Shown piece by piece: positions 20,197-32,900 of a stretch of DNA of 64,000 nucleotides. Where the stretch lies: assembly GCA_947645195.1 (NCBI GenBank), contig CANSGD010001036.1, positions 62,001 through 126,000 on the forward strand. The letters run 5' to 3'. Source of the stretch: Patellifolia procumbens (Eukaryota; Streptophyta; Magnoliopsida; Caryophyllales; Amaranthaceae). The notes under the pieces were generated by a model. That model saw only the letters and a program-made list of their open reading frames with translations, searched no databases and was not told the origin of the DNA. Within the stretch, counting starts at the first letter, position 1. Each line of letters starts with the position of its first letter. A program made the position numbers and the translations under genes.

Positions 20197-21500
20197 TTGA
20201 ATGCTCTTATCGTTGGACCGGACATATTTGAAGAGATTCGAGTGAAACAAGTTGGAGACAAGTGGTTAAGCAAGTTAAGAGAGATGAAAGAAAGTGGACA
20301 AGCCCCGGAGTTTGAGATCGACGGCAACGGCACTGCAAAATATAAACGAAGATGGTGTGTGCCACAGGATGACGAGCTCAAGACAAGAATTCTAAAGGAA
20401 GCCCATAGTTCGCCGTATTCGATACATCCCGGAGGAGATAAGCTTTATAAGGATTTGAAGAAGCATTTTTGGTGACCTAGAATGAAGCAAGAAGTGGCTA
20501 ATTTCGTGGCAAAATGCTTAACGTGTCAGAAGGTGAAAACTCAACATATGAAGCCCGGAGGAAAATTGCAACCGTTGGATGTACCAGGATGGAAATGGGA
20601 ATCTATCTCTATGGATTTCGTTATGGGATTGCCGACTACAAAGACCGGAAAGAACGCAATATGGGTAATCGTGGACCGTTTGACTAAGACGGCAAGATTC
20701 ATGGCAATGAAGGATACTTGGTCGTTGAAACAGTTGGCAGATGCGTATTTCAATGAAGTGGTTAGGTTGCATGGTGTTCCAAAGGACATTCTTTCAGATA
20801 GGGATTCGAGATTCTTATCGAAGTTTTGGAAACAACTTCAGATAGCGGTGGGTACCATATGGAAATTTAGTACATCCTTTCACCCAGCGACAGATGGTCA
20901 AATAGGAAGAACCATTCAGACCTTAGATGATATGCTCAGAGCTTGTGTAATGGATTTCGGAGGATGTTGGGAAATTATTTGATGTATATCGAATTCTCAT
21001 ACAACAATAGTTATCACTCGAGCATTGGAATGACATCTTATGAAGCGTTGTATGGACGGAAATGTAGAAGTCCCATATGTTGGAATGATGTGAACGAGTC
21101 GCTGAATTTAGGACCGGAAATGATCGAAGAGAATACCAGCAAGGTGAAAATGATCCAAGAGCGTATGAAAGCAGCTCAAAACCGACAAAAGTTGTATGCC
21201 GATCAAAGGAGACGAGATTTAGAGTTTGAAGTTGGAGAGAAAGTGTTGCCCAAAGTTTCGCCAACCAAGGGAGTAATGAGGTTCGGTAGAAAAGGAAAGT
21301 TAAGTCCTCGTTATATCGGACCCTATGAGATACTAGAAAGAATTGGAGAAGTGGCCTATAGGTCAGCTTTACCTACAGAATTAGCCAACGTTCATAATGT
21401 TTTCCATGTGTCTCAACTTCGTAACTACATTCCCGTCCCTTCCCATGTCATCCAACCTGAAATCATAGAGCTTGATGAAACTCTCACTGTTGAGGAATGT
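20197..21500 (+). pseudogene. pol: Integrase, inactive
   Basis: The zinc-binding HHCC region is present (HSSPYSIHPGG through CLTCQ) with a TGA stop at 20473-20475 where Trp is expected. The catalytic core shows the first Asp in SMDFVMGLP and the second in LSDRDSRF, but the Glu of the DDE triad is replaced: GGA at 20905-20907 where relatives have GAA. A frameshift near 20975 moves to the frame holding YNNSYHSSIGM and the GPY/F region (KLSPRYIGPYEILERIG) with VFHVSQLR. Strand transfer activity should be absent. Confidence 0.88.
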
Positions 21501-21681
21501 CCTGTTCCTCGATGTCAAAACAAGAAACACCCAAAACAAAGCCATTAAGTTAGTCAAAGTGTTGTGGTCAAACCAAACTTCGGAAGAAGCAACTTGGGAA
21601 ACAGAAGACGACATGAAAAAGCGCTACCCCGAGCTCTTTTCCGAGGTACGATTATCGAGTTTCGAGGACGAAACTCATTAA
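21500..21681 (+). pseudogene. C-terminal chromodomain of the chromovirus
   Basis: After a frameshift near 21500, the frame ending at 21681 reads KLVKVLWSNQTSEEATWETE followed by DDMKKRYPELF. This is the core of a chromodomain (aromatic VLW, ATWE, and the final helix with YPELF). Chromodomains steer integration toward modified chromatin in this lineage. Its presence after integrase is the main reason to call the element a chromovirus. Confidence 0.85.
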
Positions 21682-21790
21682 GGGAGACCGAATGTAATAC
21701 TAACAAAGCGCAAAACTAATTTTTTTCGCTAGGATTAAAATAACTAACTTTGAAGTTCGAGGACGAACTTCGTTTTTAAGGAGGAGTAGA
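21682..21790 (+). other. 3' untranslated part with polypurine tract
   Basis: The polypurine tract AAGGAGGAGTAGA at 21778-21790 directly precedes the right LTR. About 95 bases upstream a similar arrangement occurs: AAGGGAGACCGAATGTAATAC at 21679-21699, preceded like the true one by TTCGAGGACGAA. The upstream copy is not followed by LTR sequence. Confidence 0.7.
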
Positions 21791-22395
21791 TGTAATACCC
21801 CGAATTTTGATAAATTAATAAATTATTTTATTAATATTAAAAAACGTTTCAATATGATTTTTCTTTGATTTATTTCGTTTTATTTTAAATTATTTGAAAA
21901 ACATTTATTATTTTAATGATATAATATTATTTCTATTATTAATGTTATTATTTCATATTGAAATTATTTTAAAGAAATATTTTGAAATTTAATTCATTAG
22001 AATGTTATTTTATGTGCATCTTATGTACTTAGCTAATTTGATGTACAACTTTTTAAAGCTTGATTTTAAAATTACTACTCATACCACTTATCACCCATTA
22101 TCCATCACTTATCACTTATCACCTATCACCCAACTCAAAGTTCTTATCACCCTCATCATCACCTTCCTTCTTCACCCAACAACCATTAATGGTTTCTCCA
22201 AAATCTCAAGCAAACCATAACTTCCCACTTGCAAATCAGATTTTCCCCACTTGCAAAATCAGATTTTCCCCACTTGCAAAATCAGATTTTCCACTCCAAA
22301 ATCTGTCCAAGACCAACTCCCTAGTCAAACAAGCAATCCCTCTTCAACCTCCATACTACCCTCACCATTCTACTAAAAATCAGATTTTCCCCTCC

Positions 22396-22403
22396 TATAA
22401 ATA
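22396..22403 (+). promoter_or_regulatory. TATA box of right LTR
   Basis: TATAAATA in the same context as at 7145-7152. Confidence 0.55.
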
Positions 22404-23768
22404 CCCAACTCAACCCACTTAATTGATCAAGCAAACACCATTCAGGTTTGCTTCACTTCTTCTTCCTCCTTCTCTTTAATTTCTGATTTTATTAACCACC
22501 ATTAAAACAAAACTAAAGCTTAAAACTACCATTAAAACAAAACTAAAGCTTAAAACTACCATTAAAACACAATCACAAAAACAACCACCACCAACCGCCG
22601 CCGCAGGGCAGCAGCGGCCACCACCGCGTGCAGCAGCAGCGGCCACCACCGCGTGCAGCAGCAGCGGCTGCCACCGTGCAGCAGCAACGCAGCTCTCCCC
22701 CCCTTTCGCTGCTGCCACAAGGCAGCCCAGCCACCACAAAAACACAGCCTTGCTGCCGCCAGACCAGCCACGCACGCCCAGACCACCAGCCACCCTCCGA
22801 CCGTCCAAATTAGTCGGAAACCGGCACCAAAATCCGGCAGCCCCTTCCCCTCTGTCTTTCCTTCCTTCCTTCCTCTTCTACTGTTTCTTTCTTTTATTTC
22901 CTTCCCATATTTTTGTTTTCACTTAAACTAACCCAAAGTCTACTCCTTTTATTTTAATTTGACCCAAAGCCCAATCCTACTCCCTCCCAAATCAGATTTT
23001 AATTCTAAAGTTAGCCCAACACTTTAAATAAATGACCCATCCTTCTTTGTTAGTTGTTTTGTTTAATTAAAATAAAACTTTCATTTTAAGTTTATTATTA
23101 CTATTAATGTTTATTAACTTTTCATAACTTAAAAATATTTCTAAGTTTCTAAAATAAAATAATGAATATATTGAAGTTGATTTTCTATGTTTATATAAAT
23201 TATTTATAACGTTTAAGTTAAATAAATATTAAATTTGAAATAACGCTTAAGTACTTAAAATGATTTTTATAAATAATTCAAGGTACTTAAACTTCGATTT
23301 ATAAACTTCTTTAAACAATGAGTTTCTTCAAGTTATTTAAATTATTTAAGTCATTTATTTATGAAATCATAAGGGGTTATTTAGGAAACTAACTTTAGAT
23401 TTCGCTTAATTGTAGACTCCGATTGCGTAGACGAGATTTCCAAGAGTGTTAATTCGTTCGTGATTTAGTTTCATGCACGCTTCAAGAGGTAATTACCAAT
23501 GTTCATCCACAAGTAGATTCCGTAAAATAAAACGATTTAACCATGAGATTATGTGAATTAATGATGTGATTATGTGATAATAAAGTTAATATGTGGGTTT
23601 TGATTATGGATTAGTTATGGTGATGATTATCAATTTAAGTATGAATTATGAGTAACAAAATGGATAACAAGTGTGGATTGAGATTTCCGAACCATGAATA
23701 TGGAAGTTAGATTATGGACTATGACAATGACTATTATGACGGAATTTAAAATAGTAAATTAAAATCTT

Positions 23769-23784
23769 GTTATTATTATCATTA

Positions 23785-23852
<68 letters not shown>

Positions 23853-23867
23853 ATTGTTATTATTATA
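23769..23867. repeat. (TTA)n(TTG)n microsatellite in right LTR
   Basis: Counterpart of 8439-8576, shorter in both parts. Confidence 0.85.
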
Positions 23868-24314
23868 ATCGTTATTATTTAACATGGTTATTATAATCGT
23901 TATTAATAATTATGGAAGTTATAAACGGAAGTTGACATTGTGATAATGGAAATGGTTACGAGTTAATGTAACCAAGTGATGGTTGAGAATATGGATATGC
24001 TATCGGAATTAGCTATGTATGAAATGAGTTATGGAATTGGAGTAACATTTTTCACTCTCAGTTAAAAGAACGATATATATGTGAACGTGTGATATGTGAT
24101 AACTTAAAGTAAAAGCTATAAATCACTTAAAGTGAAATAAAGGAAGGAAGTGATGAACAAGTTTCCCTGTATGGGAGGTTCAGCGGCCACCTACATGTTC
24201 TTTTGTTACTATGCTGATTTTTCTGTTATTTGTCTTCCTTCTATCTTGATGTGTTTCCAAGTTAGAAGGGGTGTGCACACTAGGGACTCTGTTTTATGGC
24301 CAATGTTACTTTTA

Positions 24315-24425
24315 GTGGGTAGTTTACGAGGTGTATCACCGGCCCACTGTGTGAGTAGTTAACGAGGTGTATCACCGGCTCACACTCTTTAAGCAAGTAG
24401 TTTATGAGGTGTATCACCGGCTTGC
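24315..24425 (+). repeat. Three tandem 33-nt hairpins with covarying stems (right LTR)
   Basis: Units at 24315-24347, 24351-24383 and 24393-24425, same stems as in the left LTR. The third unit differs from its left-LTR partner by a loop change (TTTATGAGG) and keeps CCGGCTTGC where the left copy has CCGTCTTGC; neither change affects the outer stem. Confidence 0.85.
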
Positions 24426-24949
24426 TAGCGTTCTCCTTCCCTTCCGTAAATAAAATACAATATTGTTATGTTATTGTGATCTATTAACTGTATGTATTTA
24501 TGTGCTATGCTTTTCAACTCGACTTATATATTATTTTCAACGCAATTTAAACTCAAGTACTTTACGGGATGGAGTTGGAATTACTCAGTTAATCTGATTT
24601 TTGGGAGCTCGTCTCTCTTGTCTTTTTCAAAGTTTATTTGCAGGTGGGTGATTGAGGGGAATTATGAGAGATCAACTAGAAGTTGTTATCCACCTAGTTT
24701 AATATTTTGATTCCGCTGGAATTCTGAAACACTTAGTATTTAGTATTTAACGAACTAGTTTAAATTGGTTGTAAGGATTTTTAATTAAAGTTTGGAATGA
24801 ATATGTTTTAGTTACTTAGCCTTGCACTTAATTCGAAGGAGTTGAGTGCGGCGGTAACGCTCCATCCAAATCGAACCCTCGTTGATTTCCCCTCAAACGA
24901 GTTTTATTATTATAATAAGGGTTCGGTTTGGGCGGGGTGTTATAGGATA

Positions 24950-26693
24950 AGATAGAAGGAGGACTTGAATCTCTATCCCTTGTGCTTATCCCCTAAAATA
25001 AACAAGCTGTGAGAAGAAAAAGACTATAAGCATTTACAAGATACATCATTTGTTTTGAGTAAAGAAGAAAGACTAAGACACAAAACGAGCAAATTGTTTT
25101 AACAATCCAAGTTCCTACTTTTATCTTAGGGATCTTGAGGCGTCAGCGTTATGGTGGAACGTAAGACAATCTTTAAGCAGTAAAAAAAAGATAAACACAT
25201 GTGATTCCAACTCAACAAGTACTTTATATGCAACAAAAATAAAAAGAATTATTTATTACATGATCAGGACATTGAAATGTTTCTCAATCCTTTAATTTAA
25301 ACTATTATTAGAAAATTCGTAGGCATTAATCGAAAGGGCATTAGAGTCTGAATATCATGATTAAAACCACTTTCTATAGCACCCCAACATAGATCTCAAT
25401 GACACATCATCTCATACAACGGCATAGTAGTATAGGTTCCAGTAATGGGTGCCTCATATGCACCTTCCAAGCTACCATCCTCTGATCCCAACCAACAAGT
25501 TCATATAACTTATCCATAAGTTCAGACGAGGTACACCGCTAACTAATAAGAAAATAATTCTTCATCCCATCTCTATACGCAACGTCCCCATTTATTTAAG
25601 TTATTTTCCCACCCCGGTAACACAAAATGGGGTAATTGGGTGCTTCCATCTTCTAAGCAAAACACAATCAAAGGTCTTTGGTTATTGTCTAGCAATTCAA
25701 CTTCATAGTAATAACACAAAATGGGGGTAATTAGATGCTTACATTAGTCTTATAAAATTATGAAAACTTCATAGCAATTCAACTTCACAATTCAGAGCAT
25801 GTATAAAGTAATTCAACTTCATACTCCCTCCATCCCAATTTATTTGCTAAATTTATTTTTTCACAATTTTCAAGATACGATTTCAAAAACTAATATCTCA
25901 AATTTGGTGTAAGAAAAAATTACAAAAAATATATATTTGAAAAGTACACATTGAGACCAATTAAACAAGATCCAACATGAGTATGTCTTTCGTTACTTAT
26001 ATAAATTCAAAGACAGTCAAAGTGACAGAGTGAATAGTGTTCAAAGTCAAAATGTAGCAAATAAATTGGGATGGAGGGAGTAACAATTAAGGAATTCAAA
26101 GCATGTATAAATCATAATTCCACAACTTTATAACATAATTAGGCAATTCTAAAGCATAATTCAACATATATAAAGCATATTTCCTATCAATTTAACACAC
26201 AATTCTGAAAAAATTACGAAAAAAACAAAACAAAAGAAAATAAATTAGGGCTTACACACGAGGCGACAATGGGACTGCGAAGAGACGCCAAAAGGTAGCG
26301 ACACCCGAAAATCTTCTTGATGCGGTCAAGGGAGGCGAGTTGTGGGAGGATGTACCATTTGGAGAAAAACTAGTGTGACGAGGAGGAATACAAGGACTTG
26401 ACGAGCAGAAACTCAAAATGTTTGGATTTGAAAATCGCTGAACAATATTATTAAGCTAAAAGTAGCTAGTGTAAGAAAGGTGCTATTGACAATAATGACT
26501 TTTCACTAAAGCGTGAAAAAATAAACATAAACCCGAGTCTAAATGGATAGTATTTTGGTTCAACATTATTCAAATAGAAAAAGAAGTGGGTGTTGTTTGG
26601 GAAACGGGTGTTTGTGTGTTGAAGTGAAGATAAGCGGTTCTCTTGTGGTGGAGGAGGAGGAGGAGGAGGAGGAGGCGGAGGAGGCTAAAGGCG
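24950..26693 (+). other. Region upstream of the DnaJ gene
   Basis: Contains a Stowaway MITE (25824-26080) and otherwise no recognised gene. The last 50 bases before the start codon form a GGA-repeat leader (about 26647-26686). The promoter must lie between the MITE and the start codon; I see no convincing TATA box. A stretch at 26240-26430 is less AT-rich than its surroundings but gives no recognisable protein on either strand. Confidence 0.5.
25824..26080. mobile_element. Stowaway MITE
   Basis: Perfect ends CTCCCTCCATCCCAATTTAT and its complement ending GGATGGAGGGAG, continuing inward as TTGCTA/TAGCAA. TA duplication at 25822-25823 and 26081-26082. It lies about 610 bases upstream of the DnaJ start codon. 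Confidence 0.92.
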
Positions 26694-26840
26694 ATGCGTG
26701 GAATTGAGCATGGGTGCTTAACCCCACATAGAATTCCATGTTTCCATTCCCACCAATTTCCATATAATTCAAATTCAGATGCCATCTCCTTCTATACTCT
26801 TCATCAATTTCCACACTCCATCATTCGCTCCTCTCGTCCC

Positions 26841-26872
<32 letters not shown>

Positions 26873-26990
26873 CCGGGCATTTGGTGTAATCACTGCAGCC
26901 TCAAAAGTTGATTATTACGATGTTATGCATGTTTCCAGGAATGCTTCTTTGGATGAGATCAAAAGCTCTTATCGCAAGCTCGCTCGCAAG
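26694..26990 (+). CDS. DnaJ exon 1: presequence and first J-domain helices
   Basis: Residues 1-99. The ATG at 26694 is chosen because the upstream in-frame extension lacks an ATG and is only a GGA-repeat. It ends KLARK, splitting the J domain just before HPD; donor AAG/GTCAGA. Confidence 0.85.
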
Positions 26991-29900
26991 GTCAGATTAT
27001 TATTATTATTATTATTATTATTGTATTTGGTGCATACTATGCTATGCTATGCTCAGTTCCACTTTGACTTTCATCATGCTGCATTTCAATTTTTGGTGAT
27101 AATTGGAAGAATCAAATATATATATGTTTCCTAACGATTTCATTCGAGTCTATCTGACCTCTGTTTATGATTATTATTACTACTTCCGCTCCATATCTAT
27201 TGCAACATAGGAAGTTTTATGCTTCTCAATGCACTATTTTAAACGTTAATATTTCTAAAAGTTGATATTGATTATGCATATATCGAAATGAATCTAACAA
27301 ATCTCACATGACCATATTTATTTTTATGTATAAATCAGAAAAGAAGGTCAAAGAGAAGTGTATGAATGGTGTAAATAGTCAAAGGTTGCAAAAAATGCGT
27401 GGTTTAGGAGACGAATCTAACAAGATCCCACATGACTATATTTATCCTTATCTCTATTTGTGATTATTATTATTAGGTTATTGCACGTCGGGAGACTTTC
27501 GAGGATTTCAGAAGTCTAGATGAGTGTTTGAAGGTTTGCTGGGAGGATAGCGTGCATACAGTCTTTTGTTCACTCGTGTCGTCTGCTCATTCTGCCTGGT
27601 TAGTTGCAGATTGAGAGGCAGGTTAGAATATTTGCTCGGTCTGGGTCCAGTTATTGGTACATTGTCGTGTCAAAATGAGTGTTGATACTTGAAGGTTTGC
27701 TAATTATTACTAGCTGCTAATAGTCACAACTAAGAGTCATCTCGAATAATCCCAAACTTTTAGGATTGTCATCCCAATTGATTCCAGGTCACTTGTAACT
27801 CATTAATCAGTTATTTTCTTAATAAAGTAAATTCTTATCTCACTCCTAAGAATAGCCAGAACCAATTTTTTTGAAACAGAACAGACGAGGAAGTAGGAGC
27901 AAGTGAAGCTGCATAAACATGGCAGTGCTTTGATTTATGTATTGCATGGGGATTGTGATGGTGGTGGTCGATGGTTCTAGGCTTGGCGGGTGGTGGTATT
28001 AGCTGATGATTGGCTCGGTTGTAGGCATGCAATTTGGATGTGGTGGCGAAAAATTATAGAGGTGTGTGGTTTGGTGGAACAGGGAAGTAGTGGTGGGAAA
28101 AAGCATAGAGGTGTGTGGGGCAGAGAAGTAGTGATGGGAAAGAGAATGGTTAGGCTATACGAGGAGGGTCAGAGGCACCCTACAACTTCTGGAGAGAGAA
28201 AGATGGCTATTGAGCCACATAATAGAAGCGTCAAAAGCTAATAGTAGTGATGGGCCTCACCATTAAAGAACCTGCCTAGGAATGGCTTATCAAGCATGGT
28301 TTGAGGCTGAAGATGTCAATATCACATAATATCAGCCCTTCCTGCTTGGAATCTAGCGAATGATAGAGATTTCGGTGAGTCTTTTAGCCGGCAAAAGGCA
28401 AAGGTACCTACATGACCCGAATGAGACCCTCAAGCCAAGCACACGCAGCCATAAAACTGCCGTATAAAAGAGAAAACAGGCAGCAGAGTCATAGAAGTTT
28501 GTGGAAAGGCTACAGATAGAGGAAAGAGTTGCCTAGCAAAGCCCTAGTTATTTTTTTTATTCTTGATTTGTAGCTTGGACACCTTGATTTTGCATTTGCA
28601 ATTCTTGTTTCCTTCAACAAGGGGATTCGAGAGAAAAACCTTCTACTTTTGAACTTTGTGGCATGTTCTTTAGGCTGGTTTTAAAGCTTATAAACCGGTT
28701 ATTTACCTTACTCTGGGTGGTGCGTCCTATAGAGAGTGAATCGTGAACCTTAGTCTCATTGTACAGAATTTGATTAATTTCCTTTATCATTCTGGAAATT
28801 TTGATCCACTTCCCTTTTATTTTAATCTTTCTGCTGCCTAATCATATAGAGGGGAAACATTAATTATTGTTTCTTTTCTTTCCTTGTTAGGATGTTCCAT
28901 ATACACCACAAGTAGTAGGAGTTGTGGCTTTCTACATTATTTTTCTTGTTCTGAACACAAATTTCATTTTCTTGTCTAATAAATTTTTTTGAAACACATG
29001 TATGGTAGTGTCGATTGAGTAGCAAAGTCCAGTGGCTCAACTGTGAAATGTAAATCGCAACAGTGCAATATTATTTCTCTTACTGCTATCGACTCATAGA
29101 CCTTGTGCTTTTTCAGCAGGTGGTTTATGCTTTGTGAATTGGGGCTATTCTTCTAAGTTGTGAATTACCTTATCCGTACTTATGCAACTCTTTTGATCTG
29201 AAATATTTATTAAATTGGAAGTGATATGTTTTTTTTGACCATTTATACACATTGGAGTTCTCAGTTGGTTCTATACTCCATATGTCTTGTTCTTACTATT
29301 CTTTTTTTATAATTTATTTTGGATTAGCAAAGATATTCCACGAGAAGCGAAACGAGAAATTAGAAGAATCATGAGGGGTTAGAAGCATTCCTCATAATCA
29401 AGCAAAAAGAAAGAATGAATTTTGATCATGCATTACACTAGAAAGGAGAACCATTAGGATAAGCCCATGTCCATGAGCCCCCCGAACAGAACTCAAAATA
29501 CCACCTTCTTACTCAAGGGAACTGAAGAAGGCACCCCACCATACATACTATGTATCATTCTTCTCAAATCAAAATTCCTTTTAGCTAAAAGTGCAGTTCA
29601 TCACACACTTTTGTCTCCGCTCCTAATGGTCTTCCAGACCTCATATTTGTACTTGTTGTGAGTAGAACAGTAAAGGGAGCTACGCAACTAATTCAACCAC
29701 ACTAGAAAATCTTTGCCAAAGTAAAACTTCCATATTAAAAAAATGTTGATATTAGAGCAAGAATAAATGTTCCCTCTTCTCTCCGCTAGTGAAACACGAG
29801 ATACAAACGTGAGGAGTTATGAATTGTTTGGACTGTGAACCTACGAATTTTCACAAATATAGTATTTCAAAGTACTTAAGTTGGCCCAAGTAGATTGTGG

Positions 29901-32900
29901 TGGATCAAAGATAGGTGATATCGGTAAAATGCTAGTTTCAAACTCTTTCTCTAGCCATCAGACTGTATTCTTTGTGGCTAGATCCTCTGATGGGATAATG
30001 ACTAATTATATACTTCCTTAAAAATTATGTAACATTTTACACTGTGGCTCAGGCACCTTGGCCTATGCCTATTGCACTATTTCTTCCAGCTTGGGAGAAT
30101 TTAAACCTCCTTCTTTTGTTTTGTCAACTTGTGGGTACGTCCTATGGTTGTGTGACATGTCCTCTTTTGATTGCTGACATTGCTGTATCTAAACAGTACC
30201 ATCCAGATATGAACAAAAATCCAGGTTCGGAGGAAAAATTTAAGGAAATAAGTGCTGCATATGAGGTACTTTTCCACTCATTCATCTTTTCTCTTGAGAT
30301 CTTGGCATATCTTGATAAAATTAGTCTTTTGCTTCTTATTAGGTTGTCCAATACTTTGCTCCCACAATTCTTTTTTATGCGTGATGAAAATGTTATATTT
30401 GCTTTAGCTTTTATGTCACCCGGATGTGGCCGATTTGCTCACATACCCGTGTCGATACGATGTTGACACGGGTATCCGGGTCAGATACGGTCGGAAAACA
30501 CTAATACAAGACTGTTTGTGTAAGCCATAAATCGAGTATAGAGAGAGAAGGAGTTTTTCGCCCCTTAAATATTTATAAATTTTTCGTAAGATTTTCAGAT
30601 CTGGGATTTGCGAGAAACCCCAGATCTATCAATTGAAAGCAAGGTTCATCATAAGAATTTGAATGAAAGGGTTTTTGGTCGTGGGGCTAAGCGAGTGAAA
30701 TTTCATAGTCGGTGCTGGGGCTGGTTGTCTTCTGCCATTACTCTTTCTTTGAAATTCCTCTCTCCTCCGTCATGTGGCTGGCGTTGCTACTGCGCTAGTG
30801 CTATACTTTCTCTTTATCTTTTACCCCCCTCTTATTTACTCTCGTCTCTCTATACGTCAGTTAACTGTTGTCTTTTTCAGCTCCTTTTTGGAAACAGCAT
30901 CCCTTTTTATAGATTTGCTGTCTGTTGTAGTCTGATTATGTGATAGGGTAAATATTGATGTTTGGGCCTTAGATAACAATAGCTATTGGGCCTAGAATAT
31001 TAAATACGGGTAAATCTGAACCTGTGAATTTGCCGTACCGGATAGCTAGGTGGTTAAACAGTTTGGGTATTGAAGAAAGTTGAAGGTATCCGGAGAGACT
31101 TAGACTTGTTTGCCTTGTCTCTTTTCAATTTCACATGGATGTTGCAACTAATAAGAAGTGGCCTTTTGTGGATGACTTCCTTGAAAATTTCTTTTTATTT
31201 GATAAAAGGTTTTCCTGAATGTAAGGAAGTAAACATATGTCAAACAAAAAGAAGGTATTCATGGGCTGTTTGTGTGATGGGAAAGGAATCCATATGTGAA
31301 AGGAATCGAGAAAGGGAAATAGAAAATTATATTGTTATGATATAGCCCCCAAGGCCCAATACCTGATTCCCTCTCTCCGAAGACCATCTATTAAAACTAG
31401 ATAGGTTTTTCTATTTATAAACTTCTGGTAAGCATTCTTTTGTTTCGCTCTCAGTTTTCTTAGGTAATGCTAGGTTGATTGTCAAAAGTAACAGATTAGG
31501 GTTGGTCAGTGATGATGTGGATAGCAGCATTAATTGACGTTGGTGGCAGTTTTGAATGCACTGGATGTTGGCTCTTTGGCGATGGCGGTGCAGGTTGATA
31601 TTGGTGGCAGTTTAGGCTGTGGTAGATGATGGTTCTCTGTGATGGCAAGTGGTCTTGGGATGGGCTCTTCTGTGGTGGTTGGATGGGCTATACTATGGTG
31701 GTTGGATTGGAACAATGGTGTTGGAGGGATGAGAGTTGATTTTGGAGATTAGGGGAATTTAAATCCCAGAACGTAAAAATGTTAATCAAACAGAAACAAG
31801 AGGAACCAGGCACTTTCGCTTTCCCTTTCCCTTTCCCTTATTTGAAACCCTCCAATGAAACATCACCTCAGAATATTCCATCAGCAACCACCTTTGAAGA
31901 CCTCTATATTGTGAGGAAGAACCTTCTACAATTTTTTTGTGTGGAAAAACTTTACAAGAGTACAACTTGTTGAGCCTTAAACACATTTTTAGTTGAGAAT
32001 TTCAGTTTATGTCTCTTTCTGACCACCTTTTATTTCTCATTTCATTCTTCTATGCCATGTGATTCCACTATCTTTTCGTTTTCTTTTTTCCTGCCATGGA
32101 CTTCCATCTTCCCCCTTCTAAGTTCATCATGGAGAATTACCATGTACCAACCATTAACCATCCAAACATATCAAAGGGAATCTGAAGACAACCTCTCAAA
32201 ATCAAGATATCCAACCCAAATCCTAAACCACCTCATGTTGTAACTCCCAAGCCTCTACAATCCCATTTAACAGCATGCTTACAATCCCACATCTTCAAAT
32301 TTTGAACACCTACAACACAACACACAAAACGGTAATTACCCAAATAACCACTCAAATAATTCAAAATTACACCACTACCACCAACCCTAGACAACCACCA
32401 TAGATAAGTAGAGAGATTTGTAAAAAAAAAGGGTCGCAATAAAGGATTTCTAATCTCAAATTTGCATTTTTCTTGTTTTAAATAATTTATCAAGATAAGA
32501 TGATCAAACCTTGAGTTGTGTATTTGGAGAAAAATTTATTTCGTAACAGATGAATGCCCCATCCTACTAAAAAAAACTGATAATGTCACATTTTTTCTTC
32601 CTTTTTTGGTATGTGCATGTTGTTTTTGTGTGTTTGGTGCTTCACAAACACTTTGGTAGCGCTTCTGTGCTTTATAATTCATAGCCTAAATAATTGTGGG
32701 CTGTGTTTGGCATTGTGCTTGCCCCTCATCCTAACTAAGATTCGGTAATGGGAAGAGAGGGTAGTAATCCAACTATCATCAAGACCTTTTAAATGAAATG
32801 AGCCACATGTAATAGACAGATGGAATTTCAGAGAATGAAAAGTAAATAGCCAAGAAAAATGGAAAAAGGGCTAGTAAATTTTGTTAATTAGGAAGAAAAC

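Larger units (their letters stand above)
21791..24944 (+). repeat. Right LTR of the chromovirus, 3,154 bases
   Basis: Copy of the left LTR without the Helitron. Compared with the left copy it has an extra ACTTGCAAAATCAGATTTTC unit near 22250, a duplicated 30-base ATTAAAACAAAACTAAAGC block near 22500, extra CAG-rich units near 22625-22680, and a shorter TTA/TTG microsatellite. Its terminal CA has become TA. From 7741-9020 and its counterpart I count about five substitutions outside the microsatellite. Confidence 0.92.

Noticed and set aside
25375..25540. Possible minus-strand protein end
   Set aside because: A short frame gave no motif I could assign, and stops surround it.
26643..26693. Arg-rich N-terminal extension of the DnaJ protein
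   Set aside because: No ATG upstream in that frame; it is the GGA repeat of the leader.
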